A DNA stretch of 64,000 bases, taken from contig BSYQ01000004.1 in assembly GCA_030272585.1 (NCBI GenBank), positions 2,976,001 to 3,040,000 on the forward strand, given 5' to 3'. The position numbers and the translations under genes are program-made. Every line of letters starts with the position of its first letter. Within the stretch, counting starts at the first letter, position 1. Positions 32,890-44,270 of the stretch are shown one piece after another. The notes beneath the pieces were generated by a model that was not told where the DNA came from, made no database searches, and was given only the letters and a program-made list of their open reading frames with translations. This DNA comes from Bryopsis sp. KO-2023. Taxonomy: Eukaryota; Chlorophyta; Ulvophyceae; Bryopsidales; Bryopsidaceae.

Positions 32890-33915
32890 ACTTATCCTTC
32901 TTTTTTTCACTTTTTTTTGTACAAGACGGTTGCGAGCGGGGTGCACCCCCCGCGAACGTTATCCCCCCAACCGACCCCTGATAACTTTCCTGCCTTTCCA
33001 CCCAGGTCGCAGCGTCGTCGAAAAACATTCAACGGGCGAACAGCGAAACGGAGGGAGTCACGCAGCACGAGGCTATAACGTGATTCCTTTCAGTGGTCAG
33101 ACGGATGTCGGGCTGAAAAGAGTGACTGACGTAATTACTGGACCACCCTTCGGGATTCTGGCATTGTGGAGCCGTTCAGGCACCCCGACTTCCCAACGAG
33201 GTGCCGGCCCCCTTCTCCCGCTTTCACCAACCGTCGCAGTGAATTCGATCGCGAAAGGGCCGCGCGTGATAAAGGGGGCATCGTACAAAACAACACAGCG
33301 CAGAGGGTACCCCAGAACCCACCTCGGCCACTCAAAAAATGCCTCCTGATGACTTCCGTGGCTTTCTCGGAAGAAGGATCGCTTCCATCAACGGCGTTAA
33401 CAACACCCCTCCTGCCTTGTTAACGCTCCCTAACCACGCGATCGAAGAGGATGGGGTGGCCACCTTGCGCGTGAGCGTCTCTCTGGCTGGAGCGGTCCCC
33501 CAGAGTTCACAACGAACGCGGAGACTCCGGTTTCAGGGATGCACAACTAGCAACCGCGAATCGAGATGTCCAAACAAAAACAAATAAATGAGTCGTTGCT
33601 CGGACTAAAGCCCAAAATTTGCCACATAATTCCACATAGCGCCCAGATATTTGTTCGATTGCGAAGGCGCCGGTTGGTTGCGAACCGCCCCCTTGGAAAC
33701 GAATCCTTCCCAGCGCTTGGTTGAGCGTCCCAGTCACAAAACACGTCTTCCCCAACAGTTGTTTTTTTTTCAACGCCATTGGTCGAGTCAGCAGGGGGTC
33801 GACGCTCCCACCGTGAATTGTCCCATCAAGTATGGAAGACAGTTTCTGGTCGCTGCACAACAAAGACTTTTCCGAATCCGAAGGGGCTAGTTTTGCTTCA
33901 TCCACGACCACCAAC
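32890..33915. promoter_or_regulatory. Divergent 5' region of the kinase and NC2-alpha genes
   Basis: About 1.0 kb separates the two start codons, which face apart. A plus-strand frame at 33339-33587 (MPPDDFRGFLGRRIASINGV...) contains a donor-like GTGAGC and may be a non-conserved 5' exon or a chance ORF; NC2-alpha proteins normally begin close to the histone fold. No TATA box stands out. Confidence 0.4.
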
Positions 33916-34880
33916 ATGACTGGAAACACCCTTCTGACGTCCAAAATCAAGCGAGTAATGCTGAAAGACAAGGAGGTGGGGCGGATTTCCGCCGCGACCC
34001 CCGTTGTGATTGGTGAGCGGTCTTTGCACAGCCTTTGACGGAATCACACGCTGGGTGCACCTGACGCTGGGACGATTATCGGTTGCAGAGAAAGCGCTGG
34101 AGCTGTTCGTTCGGCGTTTGCTGGCCGAGTCCGTCACTTTCGCGAGAGCTGGCAATGCGAAGAAAATCATGCCTTCCCACTTGTAGGTCTTTTTTTCTGT
34201 TTTTGAGAAGAATAGAGATTGGGGTCATGGGACGTTGCTGTCCACATGTGACGCTGGGTTATGATCTGCGCCAGGAAGGCGGCGGTGCACGCGGATACGA
34301 TGATGGATTTTTTGAAGGAGATCGTCCAGCACGCCCCCGACGCTTCCGTCTGTGCAGAAGAAAAGGAACGAGTCAGGTAGCGCATTCGGCAGCGGCTCGT
34401 TCGTCCAGGGAAGAAACATCGTATTTTTTTGTCCGATTCACTGAGGTCGCGCGTTTGCTGCTGTTGTGGGACAGACCGGCTCCTGACGCCCCCGTCGAAG
34501 CATCGATGTCCAAAAGCTTCCAGAAAAGGAAAACGAAAAGAACGGCGTCTTCCTCCAAATCCAAAACGCACGAAAGAAAGACGAGGGAGGAGCCCAAGGT
34601 CGCCGATTCATCTCTGGACTCGTCCAGCGCCGATGGAAAACAGACTCAAATTTCGCCCCCAGCGAAGAAACGACGCATTTCCCAGGGAAGCCCGCCAATC
34701 GACATGCAAGCCTGCAATATCTCGCGTGCGATGCAAGTCCAGATGCAAGTCCAGGATCCTGAGGTCGCGGCGGCCCTCCCCAGGAATTGTCCGCTGGTCG
34801 ACTTAACGCAATTGCTCCACCAATACTGGCGCCCTGAGGACGACGACTACGACCTGGACGAGGATGATTCATGCACGTGA
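33916..34880 (+). CDS. DRAP1: NC2-alpha (DRAP1) histone-fold transcription repressor
   Basis: Four exons (33916-34012, 34089-34182, 34275-34376, 34475-34880) join in exact phase and give 232 residues. The histone fold reads LTSKIKRVMLKDKEVGRISA, then TPVVIEKALELFVRRLLAES, a loop, AGNAKKIMPSHLKAAVHADT and MMDFLKEIV. It follows human DRAP1 position by position (ARIKKIM..DEEIGK; SHLK...FDFLK). The C-terminus is Lys/Arg/Ser-rich with a nuclear signal (PAKKRRIS) and ends in an acidic DDDYDLDEDD stretch, as DRAP1 does. NC2-alpha pairs with NC2-beta (DR1) on the TBP-TATA complex and blocks TFIIA/TFIIB entry. I chose Met 33916, which places the histone fold at the N-terminus as in relatives; an in-frame Met at 33832 would add 28 Ser-rich residues. 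Confidence 0.9.
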
Positions 34881-35832
34881 AAATGAAAAGATCGATTGAT
34901 TGGAGTTGTTGTTGTCCACGGGCTGGGAAAACAGAAGAAAAAAAAGAATTTTTTTTTGTATAAGCTCGAAAAAAAAAATGAAAATGAAAATGAAGTTGGT
35001 CCTTTTCTTTGCTTTTTTTGTCTCCTTTTCAAACATTTTGAAAGATGGAAAAAGTGGGAGGAAGGAGGGGGGGGAGGGAATACACATCTATTTTGGGACA
35101 TTCACTGGCAAGCATCTTCATCAGGTATTGGCGCATTTTAAATCCCCCCTGACCAAAATATCAACGTGGAGAAAACCAAACACATTCATCATTGGCAGTG
35201 CCCATTTGGCAAGCAGAGAACGGACAGAGAAATCATCGACAGCACAACTGAACGCCCACCCAGAATCAAATGGTTTCAGCCCACAACGAACAAAGAATGA
35301 AGTGTTACCCCTGGAAAAAGGAAGCACTCTTTCCCCTCAGTCAGACATTGCCCAAAGTGAAGGCAAAGTGAAGCAGTACAAAAGCTAGCTTTTCTAGAGA
35401 AAACTCCTTAAATTGCCCTGATGCTGAGCGACATCAGAAAATGAGAAAACCAGCACCTGGAGCGAATTCAATGTTTGTTTGTTTGCTTGTTCGTTCCACA
35501 AAGACGAAAATTTAATTTTGGACATTATTAACTCTGGTAGCAGACAGCACTGAAAACGCTCCCTCGAATTCTAATTCGGTCTGATTGGACAAGAAAGAGG
35601 GGAGGCTGGGACGGAGCTTGTGAAGAAAAAAAGAGAAGATGCGCTTGTGCACAATTTGTGTGTCGCAGCGCACCGTGTGCCCACGAGACCGCTTCCCTTC
35701 AGGATTGTCTAGGGCACAATCGTCAGCACTTCAGTTTTCCCAACGCCAAAAATGGGGCTGATCACCTCCACAGCCGCAAGCGGCTTCCCCCCACCCGCCG
35801 CGGGTTTGGTCAAGACAACCGCGAGCCCGCCC
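34881..35832. other. Spacer, no gene seen
   Basis: 3' flank of NC2-alpha, followed by unstructured sequence. A G-run lies at about 35067-35080. An open frame upstream of 35833 is continuous with the next gene but is probably 5' UTR. Confidence 0.35.
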
Positions 35833-36537
35833 ATGCGACTTCATCGGATTTTGGCTTGTGTTGCGTTCGCATGGGTGCTGTGCCCATCTGCGAGTCGCGC
35901 TAGACAATTGTTTGGAGAGGGGGGAGGAACGGGGAGTAGCAATAGGACTGTCGCGAATTGTAGCGACCTCAAGCGTGCGATTGGGGATCCTGATGTTGGT
36001 CGAATTGGCGTCGCTGCGGACATTCGGTGTACGCAGGCCACTTGGGATGAAACGGTGTTGGTGAGGCGAAACATGGAGGTTTCCGGACGAACTGCCGGTT
36101 GGTCTGGGAAAGTTTACTCCATCGATTGGGGGGATGTGAACAAGGCTGTGGTGGCTGAAAGGGGCGCCGTTTTTTTCCTGCATGACTTGATCATCTACCA
36201 AGACGACATGGGGATCGGTGGACTCGACGTGCCTTTCATCAAATCAAGGAAAGGGGCGACGGTCGTGCTGGCTGGAGTGGTGGTGCACGTGAGATCTTGC
36301 CCTCTGCCAATGGGTTCTTACAGCGACGTTGCTCACCTGCTGCCCCGACCAGAATTTTTGGCCAATGATCAAAGAACATCTCCCTTGGGTGGTAATGCTA
36401 TTTTGGTCAAAGACCTTGCTTTCTGGAAGCCAGGAGTTAATTCCCTTTGGCAGATCTGTAACACAGTTTTCGATTGCTCATTTAACGAATCTCATCAATA
36501 TTTCAAGGACCGTGTGGTTGTCGCTGTTTGTGGCTGA
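35833..36537 (+). CDS. Secreted protein with beta-helix-like repeats
   Basis: 234 residues from Met 35833 to a stop at 36537. Residues 1-25 form a signal peptide (MRLHRILACVAFAWVLCPSA). The mature part has short, evenly spaced hydrophobic strands separated by Gly/Asp turns (DLKRAIGDPDVGRIGVAADI, then ETVLVRRNMEVSGRTAGWSG, RGAVFFLHDLIIYQDDMGIG, KGATVVLAGVVVHVRSC), the pattern of right-handed parallel beta-helix proteins. Four or more Cys residues suggest disulphides. It is probably extracellular or wall-associated; no pectate-lyase active-site motif is recognised. An in-frame Met at 35752 would bury the signal peptide, so I prefer the later start. A similar strand-turn frame (NIIFWRGNIVLDGSMNRIAF) at 36682-36780 could be a further exon, so the true C-terminus may lie downstream. 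Confidence 0.6.
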   Translation: MRLHRILACVAFAWVLCPSASRARQLFGEGGGTGSSNRTVANCSDLKRAIGDPDVGRIGVAADIRCTQATWDETVLVRRNMEVSGRTAGWSGKVYSIDWGDVNKAVVAERGAVFFLHDLIIYQDDMGIGGLDVPFIKSRKGATVVLAGVVVHVRSCPLPMGSYSDVAHLLPRPEFLANDQRTSPLGGNAILVKDLAFWKPGVNSLWQICNTVFDCSFNESHQYFKDRVVVAVCG

Positions 36538-37807
36538 TCGTTCTAGGGACCGGTGCATAAAGAGGCCAATTCACTGCACTGGGTGAGGTTAAATCTCTTC
36601 TTGGTTGTAGACAATGAGGTGGTCAGCATTGAAACAGTAAATTTGAGTGACCAGGTTGTAGGGTGGGCAAAGACACCACGATGAATATAATTTTCTGGAG
36701 GGGGAACATTGTGTTGGATGGGTCGATGAATAGAATTGCTTTTGGTGCAATCAATGGTGGGGCGATGATCCTGTCATGAAAGCATACAATAAAGGACTTC
36801 TTTTTGTCGTAATTGTCCTGGGATGACTTCTTGTTGAAGCAGGGTCCATAGTGGAAAATCAAAACTCTGCCGGCTGGATTTTTGTGAAACAATTTATAGG
36901 GTGCCGCAAGTGGCCCTGTGAGAATGACTTTTTGTGGAACCAATTATATTTGGCGCTGCACCTGGTCCTGTGCTCGATGTAACTTGATAGCAATTGTTTT
37001 TTTTGATGGGGAAAGAAGGGAAGGGGGCAAGAAAAGTGCATTGATGGGATCAGCTACGTCGTTTGATGCTGTCCAGGTTGATTTTTTTCCCCTTTGGAAA
37101 GAAGAAGATGCTGGAAGCCAGCCACAGCAGCCTATAGATTACCTTGCATGTCTCAACAAATTCAGGGGTGCTTGGGAGAAAGTGAAAGTAGAAAGTGTCA
37201 CTTCTAAAATGGAGAAACGGAAAAAAAGAAGTGTAATTTCACTTTTTCTCACGTTGGAGGGGAAGGGAACGGAAGCCACCAGAACAGAATGAGAGGACCC
37301 ATGGCACTCTCCTCAGTAGGTATGTTGACAGCCATTGATTGACTGGCTTATAAGGGGTGTTCATTGAAATCATGGCGATTTTTGTTGCTGAGGTTTTTCC
37401 CCCAGAACAAAGATTACAGGCAATTTCTAATTCATTGATTTTGTATCTGGTCAAATTTTCAGTTGCTTTTCAAACCATCTTGCTCTTCCCAAACTACTTG
37501 ACCATCCCTTGCATTTCGCCTTCCCAAACTACTCGATCATCCCTTGCCTTTCGCCTTCAGTTTATATGTTGGACAAGGTGATCAGTCCCACTCTTGATTC
37601 CTTTGATGCTACTGGCAAATTTGCATCTTAGCCTTGCTTTAAAACCACATTCACCTGCAGAAAATAAAAAGAGCATTGATTATAGCATACCTGCTGGCAC
37701 CATTCACATCCCCCTTTTTTTTTGTCTGCATGTACATTGTTTCAGAAGCCTACCTCCAAGATGGCCTTATCCCACCCTCCTGCTCCGATTCGTTGCTATT
37801 ACCCACG
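36538..37807. other. Spacer with possible beta-helix exon and short duplications
   Basis: 36682-36780 may be another exon of the secreted gene. At 36875-36975 two segments of about 40 bp are similar (TTTTTGTGRAACMAATTATA...GTGGCCCTGTG/CCTGGTCCTGTG), an imperfect tandem duplication. No other exon is supported. Confidence 0.35.
37483..37560. repeat. Two-copy 36-bp tandem duplication
   Basis: CTTCCCAAACTACTTGACCA, TCCCTTGCATTTCGC is followed at once by a near-identical copy that differs at a few bases. Confidence 0.85.
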
Positions 37808-38754
37808 TCAACTGGCCACATCCGGAAGATTGATGTTTTTTTTTGATAACCTGCCATTTGGTATTTCCCCCCCTCGTATTCGAGTTTCACAGGTGCTAAG
37901 TGTACACAAGTCTGTCATAGTGGTCGAAGGTAAACTGCTAGAAACGGGGGCAGTGGTCCACGGAGGGCCGCTTTTCTTTCTCTTCGTTGCATCCTTAGGA
38001 AATTCCATCAGGAATGCGATTGCCATGTTGAGATGGAGTTCCTCGGGGGTTTGCATAAGCTGTGGGACAAAAAAAGAGCACATGTGGGTACGTGCTTGCT
38101 TTTGATTTTCGAAAGCAACAGGTAGTACTTTTCGGCTGTTTTGTAGAAGATATAAACCAGAAAAAAAAAGTCATGTACGATCTATTGAAAAAAGTCCTTT
38201 TTTAAATATCCATATACAGGTTTTTTTGTTTTGTTTTTGTTTGCAATCACACTGAAGAATCACCTTAGTGTTCAATGTGTTCGAAAACAAATCGAGTAAC
38301 GTCTGACGCAACAAAAGTAAACAGCGATGGAAGTTTTCGCGCGTTTTATTTTCCCCTTGAAACTCTTGTAACTTGTTTTTTTTGTCTCCCTGTTTTGTTT
38401 TTTTCTCAAGTAACGATCGATCCTTTACATGTGTTTTTTCCCAGCTGAGAAAAAGAAAACAGAAAGAGGAGAGAATGGCTGCTCCATGAAGAGTTCCAAT
38501 ACTTTGTTTTGTGTTGGGTTTCGTTTTTGAAACCGAGCAGGTCGATCGTGAGCACCACAGCAAGTCGTTATTTTTTCTTCATAGGATGGGTGGAGCAGGA
38601 AAAAACCCCGCAAGGGATGAATGGAGCAGGGAGAAAAAACAACGCAACGAATTGCTGGACTCACCTCAAAATGTCCATCACCATCGGCATCTGCTTTTGA
38701 GCAAAAGGAACCGGCATCGTGCTTCCCGATGTCATCCAGGTCAGTAACCCACAT
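37808..38754 (-). CDS. Small EF-hand-like protein, two exons
   Basis: Exon 1 (38754-38665) encodes MWVTDLDDIGKHDAGSFCSK, then ADADGDGHFE, ending at GAG|GTGAGT. Exon 2 (38059-37808) continues in phase 0 with LMQTPEELHLNMAIAFLMEF, then a basic/Ser/Thr-rich tail to a stop at 37808, for 113 residues. The loop D-A-D-G-D-G-H-F-E-L-M-Q fits an EF-hand in positions 1, 3, 5 and 9 but has Gln where position 12 is normally Glu, which should weaken calcium binding. No second EF-hand is found. The same frame is open upstream to a Met at 38829 (MAEEKLKMGASEPSLSASSK), interrupted by a single TGA, so the true start is uncertain. Neither family nor partner is recognised. Confidence 0.5.
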
Positions 38755-38829
38755 TCCCTTTGCTCATTTTTTGCTCGATGCTGACAGCGACGGTTCAGAG
38801 GCTCCCATCTTCAACTTTTCTTCAGCCAT

Positions 38830-39484
38830 GGACAAAAAAACCATAATCGGATTCAGCTTTTTTTCGGCGCACAATCAATAAATGTAAGGACTTTCCACTC
38901 CGCTCCCAGAGGTAGAAATGGAAAAATCTAAAGGGAAAATAGAGAAATGGACATGTAGCTGCACCTGGTTCATCATTTTTCCTTCCAGAAATCTCTCCCT
39001 GCAAATTCTTGAAAACCGAATGTCCAAATTTCGAACCCGTTTTCAGTCCTTTGCAGACTTGTCTGCAACGAGGGCTCCTCCGTGGTTCACCCCCCCAAAA
39101 TCATGCAGAACCTAGCAAAAAAAAAAAAAAGAAGATATACAGAATTCAAATGATGTAATCTTTTCTGACAAAAATGCTGCACTACATTAATCTTTATCGT
39201 ACCCTCAACAGAAATGCATTTTTTTTGTGCCCTTGTGTATATAAAGCATAATTTTTTTTTTCCAGCCAGGAACTTTTGAGATAGTGTCCAACTGGGTGAG
39301 AAGAGCAACAAAAAAACAAACACGAATTCCCAAAACAAGGAAAAAGTTAATTGAAACAAGTTTTTAGATAATCTAAAGTTACGTCATTCTATCCCCTGCA
39401 CTACCAAGAATTAATACAATAAAAAAACTTAAAAATTGATCCCACAATAACTTTGAGAAACTCTTTTATCGCACTTACCCGGTA
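38830..39484. other. Spacer, no gene seen
   Basis: Lies between two minus-strand genes and is A/T-rich with several A and T runs. No supportable exon. Confidence 0.35.
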
Positions 39485-41737
39485 CTAAAACAATGCGGGC
39501 AGACCCACTAGCCAATATGGCCGTAGGTCTGTCGGGGGAAACTGCACACCATGCTCCACAAAGAACGAAGCCACAGCCTGGTCGTACTCGTACAACGGGA
39601 GCTGGGCAGCCGCCGCGACTGCAAATTTAAATAGGAGTTTGAGTCACACATTGTCAAGTGCGATAGAGAATTGAATCAAACGAGCAGAACCTACTTGACA
39701 AGCGCTCCATGAATCGCTCAATGGGGGCCACTGCAAATACCACATCCGGCATAAGCAGCAGAATGCCCTGTCCGTCCGACGGTCTGACTCCGGCCCCCGT
39801 GGTACGGGAGATGTATACCTCGGACGCGCTCAAATCCACAAAAAATATCGTGAGCGCGCCCGCCACCCCAATCGTAGCGACCGGAGCCCCTCCTCGTAGC
39901 CACGAGTCCTAATATCGGCATCAAGTTAGGATCAGTTTTCAGCAAGTTAATTCAGCCAAAGCGGAGACAATTGAAAAAGATGATGATTTGATAGGAACAC
40001 TCACGATCTGACACCATGCCTCCTCGAAATAAAACACGAGGGATTGGTGCGGCGCGTCAACGACCCGGTTGTCGGCCACCTTCACAATTGACGAAATCTT
40101 TGTTAGCACCGAGGTTTTTCTTAGTTAGAAGAGGAACAGAGTTTGGCGGGGTTTGGGGATTTAACATAAAAGTAACGGTGATGTAGCGTGCATCAATTTA
40201 GCGGTGGGATTACATACGTCAAATCGATGCACGAATTTTGCGGAAACTACGCTCGGAACTTCTCACTCTCACTTCTCCCCTTTCTCATGAATTTTTGGTT
40301 CTATTTTTTTTATCGACCCACAAACATTAAAAAAAAAAAAAAAGACGATGTGCCCTTTAGTGGGTTTGAAGACATTTTCAAGGGGGCCACTTGTTTCATC
40401 GGCACTCTACCCCCGGCGGAGCTATCAACACATTTTCGTTTTCTGACGTGTTCGTCCTTATCGATGAGCGACTGTGGCCACATGCTGAAAACTGGAAGCA
40501 GTAAAAAAAACCTGCAGGAGTGGAAATGTAAGCAACGGGTGCACAACCCATATATTCCTATTGGGGTTATGAATTTAGATGTGTGCTTTAGTTGACAGTC
40601 CTTGCTCCCCTCTTCTAAAAATTTCCAAAACAAAAATTTCATCCTGCAGAAAAAATGGACGAAGGAACTGACGTCTACAAAGATAAGAAGTCCACTTCTT
40701 AGGTCCAAGTGGTTTGAGGTTTTTTTCCGAAGTGCACCTTAGTGGTTTATGGGAAGGGTGTCACACTGATTAATGCACAGTACCCAAATTATTTGGATGT
40801 TTTTTCTTTATGGCAGCATTGAAAGTGTAGTGTTCTGACTTTGGGCTGTCTTGTGATAAGAAAATGTTGCTGGGGTTCATCAGGATCTATGGAGTCTGTT
40901 GGGGGGAACTTATGCTGATGCCAAATCTAAAATAAAATAAAACAGAATCTTATCCTTTTTGGGTAGCAACTGCTCGTCAGTTCATGGCATTTGTCCTTGA
41001 TCAAATCAAGGGAAAAAATTGCTTTGTTTAGAACTGATTGAAATCGCTGGTTGCCCCCCTCCACAAAAGGGGACTGGGTTCGATTCCCAAAGGTTTCTTT
41101 AAAAAACAGATCTATCACAGTCCCGACAGTTCAGGCGCCTGAAAGTGTCGTGCAAGTGTAAAACGACGTGAACCCAGGTTCAATGGGCCCATTGGCGTGA
41201 ATTGAACGCAAACGCAACAAAAACCGTGAAACAATGTCATATTATCAGTGGCGCTGTTTCACTCTTGATTAACACAGCCACAGGCGTTTTTCTTGCGCTA
41301 GTCATCGTCATCGGTATCCAAAATCGATAAAGACGTAGGCGATAAAACAACGCCCGTTTTCGTCATTTTATCGCGGTTGTTTTATCAGATGTCTATCGTT
41401 CTTTCGATATCAGCCCAAAGGTCTTGAACAACACAGGCGACAAGAGCTAGTCAGTCACAAGCGAAAAAAAGTTGTGTTTTTGGTCACACCAAAACGCCCC
41501 AACGGAGGTGTCATTATCCATGCCTATTTTTTTGGTGTTTCAGCTTACTAACGACGAAAAACTCACCTCTTCTTCCACACTAGCGTCGCGGGGCGGACAG
41601 TACTTCACCAAGGCCCCCGTGGTGCCATCGAGTGAAGATGGCGGCGTCTCCTCACGCGTGCTCCCCTTGCTCCTCCACAGATAACACACCGCCGCCAAAG
41701 CAAGGGTCGCCAGGGTGTAACAGGTGGCTTTAAACAT
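39485..41737 (-). CDS. N-terminally anchored membrane protein, family unknown
   Basis: Exon 1 (41737-41567) begins MFKATCYTLATLALAAVCYL, a short signal-anchor or transmembrane helix, then a Ser/Pro/Glu-rich stretch ending at GAAGAG|GTGAGT. Three later exons join in phase: 40119-40005 (TSVLTKISSIVKVADNRVVD, then APHQSLVFYFEEAWCQI), 39908-39695 (SWLRGGAPVATIGVAGALTI, FFVDLSASEVYISR..., ILLLMPDVVFAVAPIERFME) and 39618-39485 (QLPLYEYDQAVASFFVEHGV...YWLVGLPALF, stop). Exon 1 ends in phase 0 while 40119 needs two bases, so at least one exon is missing between them. The best candidate lies near 40486-40405, where several frames are possible. A second hydrophobic segment (VATIGVAGALTIFFV) suggests two membrane passes. 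I do not recognise the family. Confidence 0.55.
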
Positions 41738-41959
41738 CTTCGTCTTTTTTCTTCCTTGATGGCGAAGTCAAGCGGAACGCAACGGAATCAAACAAATGAC
41801 ACAAACAACACAGCGAGCACTTCAGAAAGGTGGAGTTGTGCTCGAATATATTTATAACTACGGCAGCCTAAGTCAGCAGTTAGAGTACAGTTGACGATAC
41901 GTACATGCGACGTCGCTAGCCATAAAGCGCTGTTTCTGCCAATTCTTGACTTCTTTTTG

Positions 41960-42575
41960 TTCAGGTAGCATGTTTTCGAGAGGTTGCAGATTTTCGAGTC
42001 TCATCCTCGGCTTCTTCCGTGACTATGGCTCAAAGGTACCCAACCAGTATAGAATCTGATTTCAAAAACACCCTGCGTATAAACCAGCTGGTTGCAGCCT
42101 TGTTCGATTTCCCTGGAAATCATACTCCACAGCAATTGAATTCTTCCTTCAACTTTTCCAGGGATTGGCTGCTCGAAAACAAACAATAACATATTGGACT
42201 TGTTTCCGATTTTGGGGAAATGACAAGAATTTCCTATTTTGTGGGAAAAATAGGTTTGGAGAGTCTTGGATAGTTCATGTGCAAGACATATGTGCATGTC
42301 ACTTTCATATCTATCCTCCTTCTCTTGATTTCCACAATCACTCCAGGTGAGCCTGGCACAATCTGTTTTATCTCTTGTTTTTCTCGCATAATTTATAACT
42401 TATATCCTTCCACTGGACAATTGCGAGCCCTTCAGGAGGGCTTGCAAACAAATTTTGCCTGGATCAAGGTGGCAACGGAAAGCATGATTGTGTTAACTGC
42501 AGGTTTTTCTATGCCAAGTCTTTTGGATATATCAGTCCAGAAAAAAAAGAAGGAAAAAAAAACCCCACATCTGAA
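41960..42575 (+). pseudogene. Decayed duplicate of the FUN14-family gene, introns retained
   Basis: Three pieces match exons of the gene at 860-2674, now on the plus strand and in order. About 41997-42045 (AGTCTCATCCTCGGCTTCTT...CAAAGGTACCCAA) matches the end of exon 2 and its donor. About 42305-42355 (CTATCCTCCTTCTCTTGATT...CACTCCAGGTGAG) matches exon 3. About 42440-42550 (CCTGGATCAAGGTGGCAACG...TGACTGCAGG-like, then AGTCTTTTGGATAT and CAGTCCAGAAAAAAAA) matches exon 4 and the start of intron 4. Introns are still present, so this is a DNA-level duplication, not a retrocopy. The EF-hand loop codons are altered, exon 1 was not found and no intact frame spans the pieces. Confidence 0.8.
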
Positions 42576-43985
42576 TTGACAATTCAAGAAACATCAGAAA
42601 CCGATGCTCAATAGGTTAACCCTGAATTACACTAGTTTCCTTTTCTGTGCAAAAACAAAATAACGAAAATAAGATAACAGCTAAGTGAAGTCACAATGGA
42701 CAGGTTCTGGACAAACTCAAAAGGTAGAAATTGTTTTGAGATTCACAATCGCTTTTCCCAACTTGTTCATTACGATCTGGGCTGTCGCTATGGATTGACT
42801 GTTAGCTTTTCCCTTTTTTTTTGCTGATTTTTCCCCTTCGCCCCCAAAACTCTACGCCAATACATACTTATTATGAGTAATTTTTCATGTGGTGGGTGTT
42901 GTTTCCGGCAATTCCCTCAGCACTTTGAAGCATCATCTCCTCATGATCACTGCAGTCTGGGATCAATCCCAATCTCAGCTTTTCTAAAGATGGATGGAAT
43001 TAGAAAAAGAGTTATGTGTGATACATATTGAAAGTGTGGCATGCAGCCACAGCAATTGCACATCCACCTCGTGGAAAATGTAGCTGCTCAACATTTCTGG
43101 CCTACTGTACATAGAATCGTACACTCAGTTTGCCCACTTCAACACACTGCATTTCCACTGAAATTCCTAATTCTAAATTCATCATTTCTGACAGGCCTCC
43201 CCGACCATCCAAGTGGAGCCACAAACAACCCAGTTGAAGGCCTTGTCAGCACACTGCCATTTGTTCAATCACACCCTTGACTGGAAACTAGCAACTAAGC
43301 CACAGGCAGAGGCCTACCCTGAAATCTCCTCGAGAAACAAAACAGAGATCAATCCAAGCAAGCAAAGTCCAGTACCCAAATCAGGGCCCATACAACATGA
43401 TCCTCTCAAATAAACACCAAGCAAAAGAGTCCCAATCAGTGTCCCAAGCAAACAACACCCAGCAGGGAGGCAAACGAAAACACTCCCAAATCACAATAAG
43501 CAGACCAAACATGAAGGTCCCAAATAATAAACACGCAAAACAACTTTCTCATGCCAGTGTTCCCCTCGAATTCTCTGCTGAATTTCCCACTGAAAAATAA
43601 CATTCCGATGCAACATTTTGGAACTCCAATTGTTTTACCTCACACTTTCTGACTAAGGATGCTATAGGGGTATAGGAAGGAACTCCTGGATCAAGATCTG
43701 CTTCCATTCAATGTTATTCCCCCCGGTCTGCAAGTGGTGCACTTGCCGAGAAGTGAAAGACAAGTGGAAGTTTTTGCGATATTGAGTCCTCACAAAAAAT
43801 TCTATCACTGTTCGCAACCCCCCCCCCCCCCCCCCTTAACCGCCACTGCCAAGGATACGTGTGAGATCCCTAAACCTAAGCTGCTCTTTTGTGGTGGGGA
43901 GTGGAGATGTGTTTGTGGCTGTAAGCAGCGTTGATGTGTTCACGCGGCCTTCGAACCGCGCTGTGAACGTTTGTGGTGGTCCAAG
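42576..43985. other. Spacer, no gene seen
   Basis: Downstream of the FUN14 pseudogene. Short plus-strand frames at 43041-43600 lack splice or family support. A poly-C run of about 18 lies near 43818-43836. Confidence 0.35.
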
Positions 43986-44270
43986 TCTCACGAAATCCAG
44001 TGGTGGATATCAGGCTCTATTAGCGGCTGCCGCTGGTTCCAGTGGTGTTCGCGTGGAGAGGGGATGACAATGGTTGTTCGAATTACGGGAGGGAGAGATG
44101 CAAAGGTTGCTGCTCCCATGTTAATTTTTCAGAACAAGGGAAGAAGTTATTCGATCAGGGGGGTTCCTGATAATATTTCTAGAGTTTGCTACCGCACCGG
44201 TCCAAAAGGTTGGATGGACAAAACAGTTTTTTTGGAATGGATAAGGGAAAAGAGAGCCATCATAAAGTAG
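43986..44270 (+). mobile_element. Remnant of a pogo/Tc1-type DNA transposase
   Basis: The frame 44064-44270 reads MTMVVRITGGRDAKVAAPML, IFQNKGRSYSIRGVPDNISR, then GPKGWMDKTVFLEWIREKRA and a stop. This matches the start of a DDE_1 endonuclease domain: a strand ending in an alanine/proline turn before LIFQ/LVIF, then the conserved GWM...F..W motif. Only the region between the first and second catalytic residues is present. The upstream sequence is a different frame with Val/Ser-rich content and no helix-turn-helix. It looks like a truncated, inactive copy. Confidence 0.6.

Noticed and set aside
32204-33349. 381-codon plus-strand ORF
   Set aside because: It lies antisense to the first two exons of the receptor kinase and its 5' region. 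Composition shows no domain, and the minus-strand exons have exact phase and signal-peptide features.
33507-33971. Minus-strand frame containing GKTCFVTGTLNQALGR, reminiscent of a BRCT motif
   Set aside because: It is antisense to the NC2-alpha start region, lacks the rest of a BRCT fold and has no splice support.
41040-41100. GGTTCGATTCCC, a tRNA B-box-like motif
   Set aside because: No cloverleaf can be drawn from the upstream sequence and no A-box is found. Possibly a chance match or a worn SINE fragment, not enough to call.
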